From Polyodon spathula (lineage: Eukaryota > Chordata > Actinopteri > Acipenseriformes > Polyodontidae), in assembly GCF_017654505.1 (NCBI RefSeq), contig NC_054540.1:37567554-37631553 (forward strand): 64,000 nucleotides of DNA. The letters are read 5' to 3'. A program made the position numbers and the translations under genes. Of the stretch, positions 48,829 to 58,132 are shown piece by piece (the first letter of the stretch is position 1; every line of letters starts with the position of its first letter). The notes under the pieces were generated by a model. That model had not been told where the DNA came from, did no database searches, and saw nothing but the letters and a program-made list of their open reading frames with translations.

Positions 48829-49202
48829 CCTAATGATTTCACCTCTACAACATGATGTGGTTAACTCATCCCTTTCTGTATAAGGATCTCAACGATCTCA
48901 CCTCTAGAACATGGCCTGGTTAACTCATCCCTTTTTTTATAAAGATCCCAATGATTTCACCTCTAGAACATGGCCTGGTGAACTCATCCCTTTTTTTATA
49001 AGGATCCCAATGATTTCACCTCTAGAACATGGCCTGGTTAACTCATCCCTTTTTTTATCCCCAATGATTTCACCTGTACAATATGGTCTAGTTAAGTCAT
49101 ATGTTTCTGTATAAGAATCCCAATGATTTCACCTCTACAACATGGCCTGGTTAACCCACCCATTCCTGTATAAGGATCCCAATGATTTCACCTCTACAAC
49201 AT
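48829..49202 (+). repeat. 59-bp minisatellite, left part (copy 2)
   Basis: Counterpart of 36583-36955. Confidence 0.93.
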
Positions 49203-49359
49203 TGTTGTATTGATTGTTGGGGACTCCATGTTGAGAAACACAGCAAGTTCAGTTCACAGTTTCGACCCCTTTACTACAACAGTGTGCTGCCTTCCAGAAG
49301 CCTCCGTCACACGCATCACTGAGAACGTGGACAGGCTCTAAAACGAACAGGAGACGACC

Positions 49360-49712
49360 CGGTAGTAGTTGTCCACATTGGTACAAACAACACTGGAAGA
49401 GACAGACCAAAATCCCTGCAAAACAAATTGAGAGAGCTAGAAAGGAAATTAAAAGAGAAAACCAAAACTGTGGTATTTTCTGGGATGCTGCCGGCACCTT
49501 GCAAAGGACCATATGGACAGCTGGAAATAATTAATCTAAATGCATGGCTGAAGACATGGTGCACACTGGAAGGCTTCACCTATCTTGATCACTGGAGCAC
49601 ATTCTACAACAAGGACTATCTGTATAGGCAGAACAGACAGCACAAATAAAAAGGGAACCAATCTACTTGGAGAAAAGATCCTCTCGCAGGTTCAGAAGCA
49701 TTTAAACTGGAA
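49360..49712 (+). pseudogene. LINE ORF1 SGNH esterase remnant
   Basis: VVHIGTNNTGRD, TVVFSGMLPAP and LNAWLKTWC show an SGNH/GDSL-type esterase domain, known in ORF1 of CR1-group LINEs. The C-terminal catalytic D-x-x-H is lost: the codons now read N-R-Q-H at about 49631-49642, followed by a stop. The first part of ORF1 is not recognisable. Confidence 0.7.
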
Positions 49713-49789
49713 AGGAAGGGGGGAGAAATCAACAAAAAAACAGAAGGGAGACCACATAAAAACAAGGACGACAACTCGGGTAAGACAAC

Positions 49790-50450
49790 CATTAAATTTA
49801 TTTATCTTAATGCTAGACGTATCAGAAACAATTTTAGAACTTGAAGCTACTGCATTAAGAAGTAACTATGATGTGATAGGTGTTGCTGAAACTTGGTTGT
49901 CTGAAAATGATGGGGACGAATATAGTATTCTTGGGTATACACTGCATAGGAAGACAGGCAGGACAGGCAGAGGGGTAGCGCTATACATAATAATCAGTCT
50001 TGAGGCACAGGTGTTAAATCTGGACAAAGAAAACAAAACCAAATCAATATAGGTCAGAATAACGGACAAAAATTCAAAGGGCATAATAATAGGAGCATGC
50101 TATAGACCTCCAGATTCAGACGGCGAGCAAAATAATCTGTTATACAATGACATTAAAAATGCGTGCAGCAAAGGAGAAGCCATACTAACGGGGGATTTCA
50201 ACTTCCCCCATATGAAATGGGAAAATCCGATGGGTAGCACGACGGATGAAATTTAAATGGTGGAAATGACAAATGACTGCTTCCTAATGCAATTTGTCAA
50301 GGCACTGAATAAGAGGGAGGCATGCCTTGATTTAGTCATTTCAAATAATGAAGACAGAATAACTAAAACAGGTCAGAGAACCACTAGCAAACTCAGACCA
50401 CAACATGGTCTCATTTTAAGTGCTTTTTAAAAATCAAAAAGTAATGACTA
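49790..50450 (+). pseudogene. LINE ORF2 apurinic endonuclease-like domain
   Basis: Visible motifs are ELEATALRSNYDVIGVAETW (endonuclease Glu motif), GRGVALYI, GACYRPPDSDGEQ and ILTGDFNFPHMKWE (catalytic GDFN near 50190), with ACLDLVISN near the end. A stop at 50050-50052 and another near 50255 interrupt it. The role is first-strand nicking for target-primed reverse transcription. Confidence 0.85.
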
Positions 50451-50977
50451 AAGCTAAGGTTTACAATTTTAGAAAGGGAAATTATGAAGGTATGAAATAA
50501 AGACTAACAGAAGTAGATTGGAGTAAAATAGAGAAAACATCCACGGAAAAAGGATGGCTATTTTTTAAAAATGTAGTACTAGAGGCACAAAACAATTACA
50601 ACCTAAAAGTGGACAAATCTAAATCTAAAACTAAATTGCCAGAATGGTTTAATAGAACAATTAAAAAAAAAATTCAGCAAAAAAGGTACTTTACAGTGTT
50701 GAAAAGGGATGAAAATCAAAGTACACAGAAAGAGTACACGGAACTGCAAACGCAAGTCAAAAAGAAAGTTTGAAAGGCCAAGAGAGAGATAGAAATGAAC
50801 ATTGCTAAGGGGGCTAAAACCAATTCCAAAATATTTTTTCCAATATTACAACAGCAAGAGAACATTCAAAGAGGAGGTTATATGTCTAAGAGATACAAAT
50901 GGCAAAATCATTGACGAAGGAAAGAAATAGCAAATATATTAAATTATTACTTTTCACAAGTTTTTACAAAGGAGGAT

Positions 50978-52187
50978 ATGGACAACATGCCCCACATGTC
51001 AACCTGTTCCTATCCAGTTTTAAATAACTTTAGCATAACCGAGGCAGAAGTGTTAAAGGGACTAGGAGATCTTAAAATAAACAAATCCCCTGGGCTGGAT
51101 GAGATCCTCCCAATAGTACTGAAAGAAATGAAAGAAGTTATTTACAAACCGCTAACCAAGATCATGCAACAGTCTCTTGACACAGGGGTTGTACCAACAG
51201 ACTGGAAAATTGCAAACTTAATACCAATCCACAAAAAGGGAAACAAAACTGAACCAGGTAACTATAGACCAATAACCCTGACTTCTATTTTATGAAATCT
51301 TATGGAAATTATAATAAGATCCAAAATGGAAAATTGTCTATATGTAACAGTATCCTGGGAGACAGTCAACATGTTTTTAGGAAAGGGACCTGCTTGATTT
51401 TTTTGAGGATACAACATTGACAATGGATAATTGCAAAGCATATGACATGGTTTATTTAGATTTCCAGAAAGCTTTTGACAAAGTCCTGCATAAAAGATTA
51501 ATTCTCAAACTGAATGCAGTAGGGATTCAAGGAAACGCATGTACGTGGATTATGGAGTGGTTAACATGTAGAAAACAGAAAGTACTGATTAGAGGAGAAA
51601 CCTCAAAATGGAGTGAGGTAACCAGTGGAGTACCACAGGGATCAGTATTAGGTCCTCTGCTATTCCTAATCTACATTAATGATTTAGATTCTGGTATAGT
51701 AAGCAAACTTGTTAAATTTGCAGATGACACAAAAATAGGAGGAGTGGCAAACACTGTTGCAGCAGCAAAGGTCATTCAAAATGATCTAGACAAGATTCAG
51801 AACTGGGCAGACACATGGCAAATGACATTTAATAGAGAAAAGTGTAAGGTACTGCACGCAGGAAATAAAAATGTGCATTATAAATATCATATGGGAGATA
51901 CTGAAATTGAAGAAGGAATCTATGAAAAAGACCTAGGAGTTTTTGTTGACTCAGAAATGTCTTCATCTAGACAATGTGGGGAAGCTATAAAAAAGGCCAA
52001 CAAGATGCTCGGATATATTGTGAAAAGTGTTGAATTTAAATCAAGGGAAGTAATGTTAAAACTGTACAATGCATTAGTAAGACCTCATCTTGAATATTGT
52101 GTTCAGTTCTGGTCACCTCTCTACAAAAAGGATATTGCTGCACGAGAAAGAATGAAAAGAAGAGCGACCAGATTATTCTGGGTTTAA
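50978..52187 (+). pseudogene. LINE ORF2 reverse transcriptase
   Basis: Two long open pieces (50978-51295 and 51417-52187) separated by stops and a frame change carry KINKSPGLDEILP, WKIANLIPIHKKG, NYRPITLTS, VYLDFQKAFDKV, SGVPQGSVLGPLLFLIYIND, the catalytic KFADDTKIGG (FADD at 51717-51728), EKDLGVFVDSEM and LVRPHLEYCVQFWSP. This is the CR1/L2 group of non-LTR RTs. A further ~350 bp after 52187 still shows the C-terminal frame in broken form. Confidence 0.92.
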
Positions 52188-52571
52188 AATGCATATCATG
52201 TGCAGACAGGCTAAAAGAATTGAATCTATTCAGTCTTGAACAAAGAAACTACGTGGCGACCTAATTCAAGCATTCAAAATTCTAAAAGGTATTGACCCAA
52301 GGGACTTTTTCGACCTGAAAAAAAGAAACAAGGACCAGGGGTCACAAATGGAGATTAGACAAAGGGGCATTCAAAACATAAAATAGGAGGCACTTTTTTA
52401 CACAGATGTGAGGGTCTGAAACCAACTCCCCAGTAATGTTGTTGAAGCTGACACCCTGGGATCCTTCAAGAAGCTGCTTGATGAGATTCTGAGATCAATA
52501 AGATACTAACAACCAAACAAGCAAGATAAACCGAATGTCCTCCTCCTGTTTGTAAATTTTCTTATGTTCTT

Positions 52572-53040
52572 AACATGGCCTGGTTAACTCATCCCTTTCT
52601 GTATAAGGATCCCAATGATTTCACCTGTACAACATGGCCTAGTTAACTCATCCCTTTCTGTTTTAGGATCCCAATGATTTCACCTCTACAACATGGACTG
52701 GTGAAACCGCCCCTTTCTGTATAAGGATCTCTATGATTTTACCTCTGCAGCATGGCCTGGATAACCCACCCCTTTCTGTATAAGGAGCCCAATGATTTCA
52801 CCTCTACAACATGGCCTAGTTAACTCATCCCTTTCTGTTTAAGGATCCCAATGATTTCACCTCTACAACGTGGCAGGGTTCAGTCTTCCCTTTCTGTATA
52901 CCCAATGATTTCACCTCTATAATATGTCCTGGTTAACTCATCCCTTTCTGTATACCCAATGATTTCACCTCTATAACATGGCCTGGTTAACTCATCTCTT
53001 TCTGTATAAGGATTCGAATGATTTCACCTCTACAACGTGG
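52572..53040 (+). repeat. 59-bp minisatellite, right part
   Basis: The array interrupted by the LINE resumes with acatggcctggttaactcat. About eight degenerate units follow. Confidence 0.93.
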
Positions 53041-53117
53041 CCAACACATTTACTAAATGTAGCTCTCAGATTGTGTTAATGAAAATATCTCAAATGCATT
53101 GAAATGTGCTTGCTGCA

Positions 53118-53303
53118 GGACTTCATTAACACTGAACGTGGGAGCTGCAGCATGCTGTGAGCTCAGGACTTAACTAACACTGAGCATGGGACCCTCAGCA
53201 TGCTGTCAAACCAGGACTTCACTAACACTGAGCATGGGAGCTACAGCATGCTGTCAGATCAGGACTTCACTAACACTGAGCATGGGAGCTGCAGCATGTT
53301 GTT
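53118..53303 (+). repeat. 51-bp minisatellite, about 3.5 copies
   Basis: The unit aggacttcactaacactgag followed by catgggagctgcagcatgct and gt(c/g)a recurs with small changes. It is unrelated to the neighbouring 59-bp array. Confidence 0.85.
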
Positions 53304-53375
53304 TCCCCATGTTACAAGTGGACACAATTAAAGGTGCAGTCCACATACATTTTCAGCCAGTCTTGTGTTGCTAGG

Positions 53376-53480
53376 TGTGGGATGGTATAAAATTTGCAAA
53401 GTATGTTAACCGTTAAAAAAAAAATACTGTGGTAACCTTAATATCACGGTATACAGTACATCATGCAAGCTATCAAATAA
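53376..53480 (+). repeat. hAT-like MITE end
   Basis: The sequence gtgggatggtataaaatttg, then accgttaaaaaaaaaatact and gtggtaaccttaatatcacg, matches the - strand of 36480-36580. Part of the same family. Confidence 0.6.
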
Positions 53481-54204
53481 AGGCTCAGAAGAAGAAAGAC
53501 GAATGAAAATCACTTGAATTATTGTAATTCACAAAAATAAAACCAACAAAACATACTTCCTTTCATGCAATGATTTAAACATTTGGTATTTAGTATTTTA
53601 CTATGCCAGACAACTTGGTACGTTTATTTTTTTTATAAAGACAATCGGGGGGAAAAAAAGTTTACAGCACCACGTCATTTTGAGCAAATAACAGATCTTA
53701 ATACTGTTGTAGTATAACATTGAGAGAGTACGTCTGTCTAAACATTTTAACGTATACAATTAAATAAATAAATAAATACTTTGTTTCGCTGATGGTAAAT
53801 AGAATTGGGAAATGATCTGTCTTATTGCTTAAAACACAAACATGTACCCAAGGTTATTGTTTAAGAGCAGAGATGAGCTGTTTATTTTTTTAACCAGATA
53901 AATAAAATACGTATAGCAAAAAATAAAAATGTATTTTAATACTAAAACGTGTTATTGGATTTATAGCTACACGTCACGACATTGCACAAGTAAGCTTCCA
54001 ATGATTACTACACATGTGCAGTGGCGGCTAGTGAACTTTGAGAGGGTTGGGTCGTCGGAGAACCAACTCTTATTTTATCCCCCAGCCATAATGCCGTATT
54101 TCACTTCTCCCAAATACACGTATAACATAAAAACATTGCATACTACTTACACTCGATGTACTGTATTTAACTGTTCTTCAGTTATCCTCTCGTAGTTGCT
54201 ACTG
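53481..54204. other. No gene recognised
   Basis: AT-rich sequence with a short aaataaat array near 53763. Confidence 0.45.
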
Positions 54205-54364
54205 TGCATTACATTACTGAAATACAAAACAATAACCTGTCGGATGGCGTCTCGCTCGTCTGGCTGAATAATACATATAAACATGACTTTTCGCCATCAT
54301 ATATAAATCAAAATCATAATAAACAATACAAAATAAACAAAGGGGCAGGACACTCCACCATACA
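54205..54364 (-). mobile_element. LTR fragment (start of a 3' LTR, - strand)
   Basis: On the - strand it begins tgtatggtggagtgtcctgc. The following tttgtttattttgtattgtt and gatggcgaaaa parallel the 5' part of the solo LTR at 16753 (tgtttattgttttag, gatgacggcgaa). A polypurine tract, caaggggtgggg, at 54367-54378 lies immediately ahead of the TG, as expected for a 3' LTR. Confidence 0.65.
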
Positions 54365-54396
54365 TGCCCCACCCCTTGTGCGCAGCACACATGGCC

Positions 54397-55356
54397 TTAA
54401 AGGCCACTTCCCCCCAGATCACAGTCCCGGCAGGAACAGGGGTAGCAACTGGCCAAAGGTGGCAGCCACGGTGGCCAGGCTGACTGTACATAGGCTAGCT
54501 CCTCCGGCCAAGGCAATCCTGGCAACCACCCGGCTGTCTGTGGGGGTGGTCTCCTGACCTCCCCCCCCTTTTCTGTAGCCGGCAGCTCCCTGTTGTGGGG
54601 CTCCGGCCCCCAAATTCTCTGCAGCGAAAGTGCTGCGGGGCAGGTGGTCTCCTGACCTCTCCCACCTTTATAGCCTGCCGCTCCACCTGGTTGGGCTCCC
54701 GCCACAGTATTTCCTAGGCGAAGCGGAGCTGTCGATGAACCTAGGTGATGGTAGCAGCGGACCCTCGGGAGGTGACGGCAGCAGCGGACCATCGGTGGCG
54801 ACAGCAGCAGCGGACCCTCGGGAGCTCCACTTCTCCCTTGTACCCTGTAACTGGTGGCTCCACAGGTGATGGGGAGCAGCAGGCAACCCCAGGCAATATG
54901 CAGCAGCAGGCATCCTTGAGTGGTGTGGCAGGCATCCTTGGGCAGAGTGCGGCAGGGCATGAGCAGTCCCACCCATGGTGGTGGAGGTGGGAGCGGCAGG
55001 TAGTGCACCCATGGCGGTGGAGGCAGAACCATCAGGTGTTCACCCTCTGCTGGTGGAGGTGGGAGCAGCCAGTAGTCCTCCCATGGCAGTGGAGGAGGTG
55101 GAGACAGAAGCAGCTCCTCCTGCTCTGCTCCTGGTGATGGAGGAGGTGGAGACAGAGGTAGCTCCTGCTGCTCTTCTGCTGGTGCTGGAGACTCCTCTCC
55201 CTCTGGCATTGGAGATGGCAGTGATGGCTCCTTTCCCTCTGGCACTAGAGATGGCAGCGATGGCTCCTCTCCCTCTGGCACTGGAGATGGCAGTGATGGC
55301 TCCTCTTCTCCCTCTGGCGCTAGAGACGACAGCAATGGCTCCTCTCCTTCAAGCAT
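54397..55356 (-). CDS. Proline-rich ORF next to LTR, unrecognised (retroelement-associated)
   Basis: A 319-codon open frame on the - strand ends 20-30 bases before the polypurine tract and LTR start. Residues 1-60 are repeats of PEGEEPSLPSP type. About 70-130 is a PPPP-rich segment with aromatic residues (WEDYWLLPPPP). The rest is Gly/Arg/Cys-rich. It lacks RT, protease or zinc-knuckle motifs and has no signal peptide or clear membrane segment. Its place suggests either a gag left next to the 3' LTR by internal deletion, or an extra 3' ORF. The + strand also has a 183-codon open frame here, a by-product of the repeats. Whether it is expressed is unknown. Confidence 0.45.
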   Translation of the reverse strand: MLEGEEPLLSSLAPEGEEEPSLPSPVPEGEEPSLPSLVPEGKEPSLPSPMPEGEESPAPAEEQQELPLSPPPPSPGAEQEELLLSPPPPLPWEDYWLLPPPPAEGEHLMVLPPPPWVHYLPLPPPPPWVGLLMPCRTLPKDACHTTQGCLLLHIAWGCLLLPITCGATSYRVQGRSGAPEGPLLLSPPMVRCCRHLPRVRCYHHLGSSTAPLRLGNTVAGAQPGGAAGYKGGRGQETTCPAALSLQRIWGPEPHNRELPATEKGGEVRRPPPQTAGWLPGLPWPEELAYVQSAWPPWLPPLASCYPCSCRDCDLGGSGL

Positions 55357-55526
55357 TATCGCTAGCCCGACCCTCTCGATCAGCGCTGTGTACCTTTCCT
55401 CTCTCTGTCTCTCCAGCAGCGCCGGTCCAGGCTACTCACCGCTCCAACACCTCGGAGCATCCGAGCACCACCACCTCTCATTGCTCCTCCACCCCCACCA
55501 CTAGGACTGGGTCAACGACCTCCTAG

Positions 55527-55899
55527 ATTGCCGGCCCAAATGGCGACCAATGTTGGCCCCCAGCTGGGATAGAGGTGCTACCCTGCCCTGTTGCCATACC
55601 AGCAGCAGGACAGATACCTAACCTCTGTATCCTCCTTCCCCCCTACCTGTTTTAGGTGCCACTTGCCCATCTGCAATGGAGTGTAATGTGGCAGCATGAA
55701 ATCTGTCATCAGAAGCGGGTAAGCAAGGGGAAAATGTTTGTTTAACCTCAGATCGGCTCAGCACTGGCAACACAAGCATTACAACAAAAATGCATGAATT
55801 CTAACCTTTCGATTAGGAGACAAAGTAACGCTGCTGCTTCCAACCTCAGTATCGAAACTGTGTGCTAAATGGCAGAGCCATATGAAGTGATTTGGGTTA
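55527..55899. other. Spacer, probable retroelement leader
   Basis: Moderately GC-rich sequence upstream of the proline-rich ORF (on its strand), including ccaacattggtcgccatttg. This could be an untranslated leader. No gene is seen. Confidence 0.35.
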
Positions 55900-56735
55900 T
55901 AGGAAAGGTGAATTATGATAATAGACAGCCTGATCGCAGTACTAAAAGATAAATTTATCAAAGCCCTGGCAGACAAGGGGGGCCTTATTTATAGCCCCAG
56001 GTGAAGTAGAGGATGATTTAGGCCCCAGTCTAGAGACCTCTAGCACCAGAGACTTTTCGATGGGGAAACAGTTACTTCCCGATCAGCACCGAGAACTGTG
56101 TAAGTTAATTCAATGATGTTTTTTCTGACGTGCCCGGTAGAACTAACCATGTTGAATATGCCATTATCTCTCCTCCAGGTGTCACGGTGCAAAAAAGACC
56201 TTACCGGATCCCAGAAAGTTGACAAAGTGGAGTTAGCAAAGAGGTATGGGCGATGCTCGAACTTGGTATGATTGAGCATTCCAGGAGTGAGTGGTGCAAA
56301 CCAATTGCGATAGTGGCCAAAAAGAACGGCACCAACCAGTGGGTGTTGGATACTATTAAACAGAGAGTTGCCAGACCCCCGCTCTCATCACTCCAGACTT
56401 CACTAAGAGATTCATCCTCCACACAATGCGTTGGATGTCGGTTTATGTACAGTCTTGTTCGAAATGTAAATGGAGTAGAACACCATATGCTGTACCTCAG
56501 TAAAAACACGCTCCCTTGGGAGCGCAAATACTCCGTGGTTGAAAAGGAGTGTTTGGCCGTTAAACGGGCTACTCATGCCTTACGATATTACCTGCTGGGA
56601 CATTTGTTTGATTTCATCACTGACTATGCCCCAATCAAGTGGTTAAGCACAATTAAGGACAGCAATGTCCGGATAACTCGTGGTATCTGGCATTGCAGCC
56701 CTTCATGTACCACATGATACACCATGCATGGAAAG
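55900..56735 (+). pseudogene. Gypsy-type pol remnant with internal RT deletion
   Basis: Fragments in order are PGVTVQKRPYRIPES and MLELGMIEHSRSEWCKP with IVAKKNGT (the N-terminal part of a Gypsy RT), then directly NVNGVEHHMLYLSKN, KYSVVEKECLAVKRATHALR and LFDFITDYAPIKWLS (Gypsy RNase H). The RT palm, including the YxDD box, is deleted between KKNGT and the RNase H. Frameshifts are visible near 56350-56450 and 56680. The open stretch 56253-56717 is thus an accidental fusion across the deletion. Confidence 0.85.
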
Positions 56736-57144
56736 ACCACAAAACGGACTATACAGACAAACACGGTGAGCTGATTTAATGATTATTATTATTACCTCTG
56801 TCTCCAATCCCGTTCTCCACTCACCGAACACACAACCCCTAGTATGTGAAAACATGCTGCTTTTATGCAGCTGTACCGAGACTCGACCTCTAATCAATCA
56901 CTCAGTTGGAGTCGCAGTACAACTGCACATGAATTAATAAAGTGCAATTCCCCGTGTTCGTATATTATTACTTTTTACTTGCACGTGAAGTGTTGTGCAA
57001 TCCTCGTGCCTAAATACAAATACACATTTTAAACACTTGTGTTACACAGACCCCCGTTTATATCCCGTGTACCAATGACTATACACCAACATTAACACAC
57101 AACATATAACAGAAAATACACACAGGGGCGGGCACTTTGCCACA
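56735..57144 (-). mobile_element. LTR A, - strand, 3'-truncated
   Basis: On the - strand it starts tgtggcaaagtgcccgcccc at 57144, has gggatataaacgggggtctg, gtatttaggcacgagg, a cataaaag TATA-like box and gtgttcggtgagtgg. It ends abruptly against the Gypsy pol remnant. It belongs to the same family as 30233-30758. Confidence 0.75.
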
Positions 57145-57527
57145 GTCTGTCATTATTAATAATACTGCTTGTTGTTATTGAGACAGCTAACATGATCTGG
57201 AGCTGTTGCCAAAGGCCAGCACTAAACCCGGATCAACATCATGGCCCTGTATTCACTATGAGTACTAGAGCACACTGTGGACTGGTGTTTGTGTATGTGT
57301 TACGTGTGTCTGACTCGAAATGGGACAGTTATTACTTTGGGGCCAACCCGTAGATTACAAATAAGGAATGTATGCCTCTGAATTGCTTCATTAACATTGT
57401 TATTATATACCGTTGTTTGCCATCAGCCCAGTGGATACAAATATTAAATAATCATTACACCTGGATTATCGTTGTCTATCTGATTATTGATCACCTGCAC
57501 CTGCACACTGTTAACTACTTTGCCACA
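57145..57527 (+). mobile_element. LTR B, + strand, 5' part missing
   Basis: It aligns with the second half of the LTR at 62384-63059: gatctggagctgttgcc / ttctggagctgtctcc, gaggccagcac, cacctggattatcgttg and the end actactttgccaca. LTR A appears to have been inserted into it or to have replaced its 5' part. Confidence 0.75.
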
Positions 57528-57610
57528 GTTATATTCAGTTTTATGCAAAAGATGTCTGTTTTGTTTGTAGGAAAGTGTAGCTCGTATGACAGTTTTCTCT
57601 CAAATGTTTT

Positions 57611-57868
57611 AACTCTGCTCTTTTAAAACAGTCATGGGGATTTTAAACAGAACAAGTAATTTTCTTGGGTTTTCTATGATTCTATATTAACCTTGTAAAA
57701 CTACATACACTGTTGATTTAGTATTCTCTCTATATGTGTAACTCTGCTCTTTTAAAACAGTCATGGGGATTTTAGACAGAATAAGTCATTTTCTTGGTCT
57801 TTCGACGCTGCTATATTAACTTTTTAAAATTAAATACAATGTTTTATTTAGCATTTCTCCTTTTAAAT
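57611..57868 (+). repeat. 129-bp tandem duplication
   Basis: The sequence aactctgctcttttaaaaca plus gtcatggggattttaaacag starts at 57611 and again at 57740. The two 129-bp units differ by scattered substitutions, so the duplication is old. Confidence 0.9.
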
Positions 57869-58070
57869 TATTGGTGTTTATGGTGAACATATTTTAATGT
57901 GTTTAGTAGTTTGACGGTCTGTGATTGTATACATAAAACATGTTGTTGCACAAGCACTATAAAAATGTAAACCCCGTCCTTTCAAGCCTTTGATTACCCT
58001 CATAAATGTGTTCTCGTTAAACACTGATTTTTGTTCATATCATAAGTATATATATATGCGATAAGCAATA

Positions 58071-58081
<11 letters not shown>

Positions 58082-58128
<47 letters not shown>

Positions 58129-58130
58129 TA
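58082..58130. repeat. (TA)n(CA)n microsatellite at left end of Tc1
   Basis: TG, TA and CA dinucleotides run up to the Tc1 terminus. Confidence 0.9.
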
Positions 58131-58132
58131 TA

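Larger units (their letters stand above)
39464..51119 (+). repeat. 11.5-kb direct duplication, copy 2
   Basis: This copy is collinear with 27438-38963. The total is about 130 bp longer through small indels and microsatellite length differences. It continues without a break into the 3' half of the LINE beyond 51119, so this copy holds the intact right junction, while copy 1 holds the intact left junction. Confidence 0.97.
49203..52571 (+). mobile_element. CR1-like LINE, near full length, inserted in minisatellite
   Basis: About 3.4 kb with ORF1 esterase, AP-endonuclease and RT in order. The short 3' end (tttgtaaattttcttatgtt then ctta) is typical of this LINE type in ancient fish. Immediately before it the array reads ctctacaacat and immediately after it resumes as acatggcctgg, so aacat (or acat) is the probable target duplication. 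Several frameshifts and stops break both ORFs. Confidence 0.9.

Noticed and set aside
54975..55526. 183-codon + strand open frame, alanine- and leucine-rich
   Set aside because: It mirrors the proline-rich - strand ORF over repeated DNA. The composition is what the complement of PEGEEPSLPSP repeats gives, and no start context or motif supports it.
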